From Rhizobiaceae bacterium (GTDB lineage Bacteria > Pseudomonadota > Alphaproteobacteria > Rhizobiales > Rhizobiaceae): DNA of 5,827 nucleotides. The position numbers were made by a program, and so were the translations under genes. A model generated the notes under the pieces. It saw nothing but the letters and a program-made list of their open reading frames with translations, searched no databases and was not told the DNA's origin. Each line of letters begins with the position of its first letter. Within the stretch, counting starts at the first letter, position 1. Shown here piece after piece: positions 5,422 through 5,827 of this stretch. The DNA is taken from contig JAJFMR010000207.1 in assembly GCA_020696915.1 (NCBI GenBank), positions 1 to 5,827 of the forward strand, read 5' to 3'.

Positions 5422-5780
5422 AAGCCCTTTTCGACACCAACATCCTGATCGATTTCCTCAACGCCATTCCTCAGGCGCGAGCGGAATTGGCTCGATATCG
5501 AGAAAAGGCGATCAGCATCGTGAGCTGGATGGAGGTGATGATCGGCGCAAGTGAGGACGTGGAGGCGCAGACCCGTGCCTTTCTGGACACCTTTATCGTC
5601 ATCGCGCTCCAGAACGACATCGCCGAACGAGCAGTGGCATTGCGTTGCGAGCACCGGATCAGGTTGCCCGATGCCGTGATCTGGGCATCGGCGGACATTT
5701 ATTCGATGCTTCTTTTGACGCGCAATACCAAAGATTTTGCGCACGATTCGCCCGGCATCCGTGTGCCGTACACACTTTAG
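5415..5780 (+). CDS. vapC: PIN-domain ribonuclease toxin (VapC-like)
   Basis: This 121-residue single PIN domain is normal in length for VapC. The acidic metal-binding residues are all visible: Asp7 in LFDTNILIDF, Glu40 in SWMEVMIG, Asp86 in RLPDAVIWASA and Asp107 in LTRNTKDF (with Asn104). Such toxins are Mg2+-dependent endoribonucleases; known members cut initiator tRNA, other tRNAs or 23S rRNA and stop growth when the antitoxin is lost. The target here cannot be predicted. The ATG at 5415 overlaps the antitoxin TGA by 7 nt (ATGGTGA); GTG at 5418 is an equally close alternative. Either way translation is coupled to the antitoxin. The frame is intact, so the toxin is probably active. Confidence 0.9.
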   Translation: MVKALFDTNILIDFLNAIPQARAELARYREKAISIVSWMEVMIGASEDVEAQTRAFLDTFIVIALQNDIAERAVALRCEHRIRLPDAVIWASADIYSMLLLTRNTKDFAHDSPGIRVPYTL

Positions 5781-5827
5781 CCGTTTTAACCGGACGCAGC
5801 TCTGGCCGACGATCGCGGCTGGCAATC
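5781..5827. other. Right-edge sequence, no gene seen
   Basis: The 47 bases after the toxin stop hold no recognisable gene start. GCCG and CGGC flank CGATCG near 5804-5818 as a weak imperfect stem without a T-run, so no terminator is called. Confidence 0.3.

Overview
The window is GC-rich, compactly coded DNA typical of an alphaproteobacterium, most likely of the Hyphomicrobiales (Rhizobiales). This taxon guess is an inference from base composition, gene families and gene order, not from a marker gene. Six complete protein genes, one truncated gene and one doubtful small ORF can be supported. No rRNA, tRNA, CRISPR array, IS element or clear terminator was seen.

Region 1 (1-2234) is a divergent transport/regulator locus. 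On the minus strand are livG (597-1358) and livF (running off the left edge), the two ATPase subunits of a branched-chain amino-acid-type (HAAT) ABC importer. Diverging from them is an IclR-family regulator (1479-2234). The 120-bp spacer between them is A/T-rich for this window and carries three repeated half-sites. The likely scheme is a local IclR protein that controls the importer, and possibly itself, in response to a substrate that cannot be named from this window.

Region 2 (2303-4960) is a minus-strand envelope-stress type operon. It reads from right to left: a membrane-anchored Spy/CpxP-like LTxxQ protein (4283-4861), an OmpR/CpxR-type response regulator (3549-4247) and a CpxA-like HAMP histidine kinase (2303-3556). 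A GTAAA-N5-GTGAA direct repeat upstream of the first gene is one base from the enterobacterial CpxR box, so the operon is probably autoregulated. The first product carries two His-Asp-Met-Arg-Gly-Gly repeats in its presumed periplasmic part, which hints at metal contact.

Region 3 (4961-5827) starts with about 240 bp of mostly non-coding DNA holding one possible 31-codon ORF with a good ribosome binding site. It is followed by a VapBC-type toxin-antitoxin pair: a ribbon-helix-helix antitoxin overlapping a PIN-domain ribonuclease. This pair looks less GC-rich than its neighbours by eye, which fits a mobile module. The last 47 bases hold no recognised gene.

Both minus-strand operons join genes by 8-nt overlaps, and the toxin-antitoxin pair by a 7-nt overlap, so translational coupling is a theme across the window. 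The most interesting points are the self-regulating Spy-like/regulator/kinase operon with its metal-ligand-like repeats and the IclR operator layout. None of these looks like a wholly new system.
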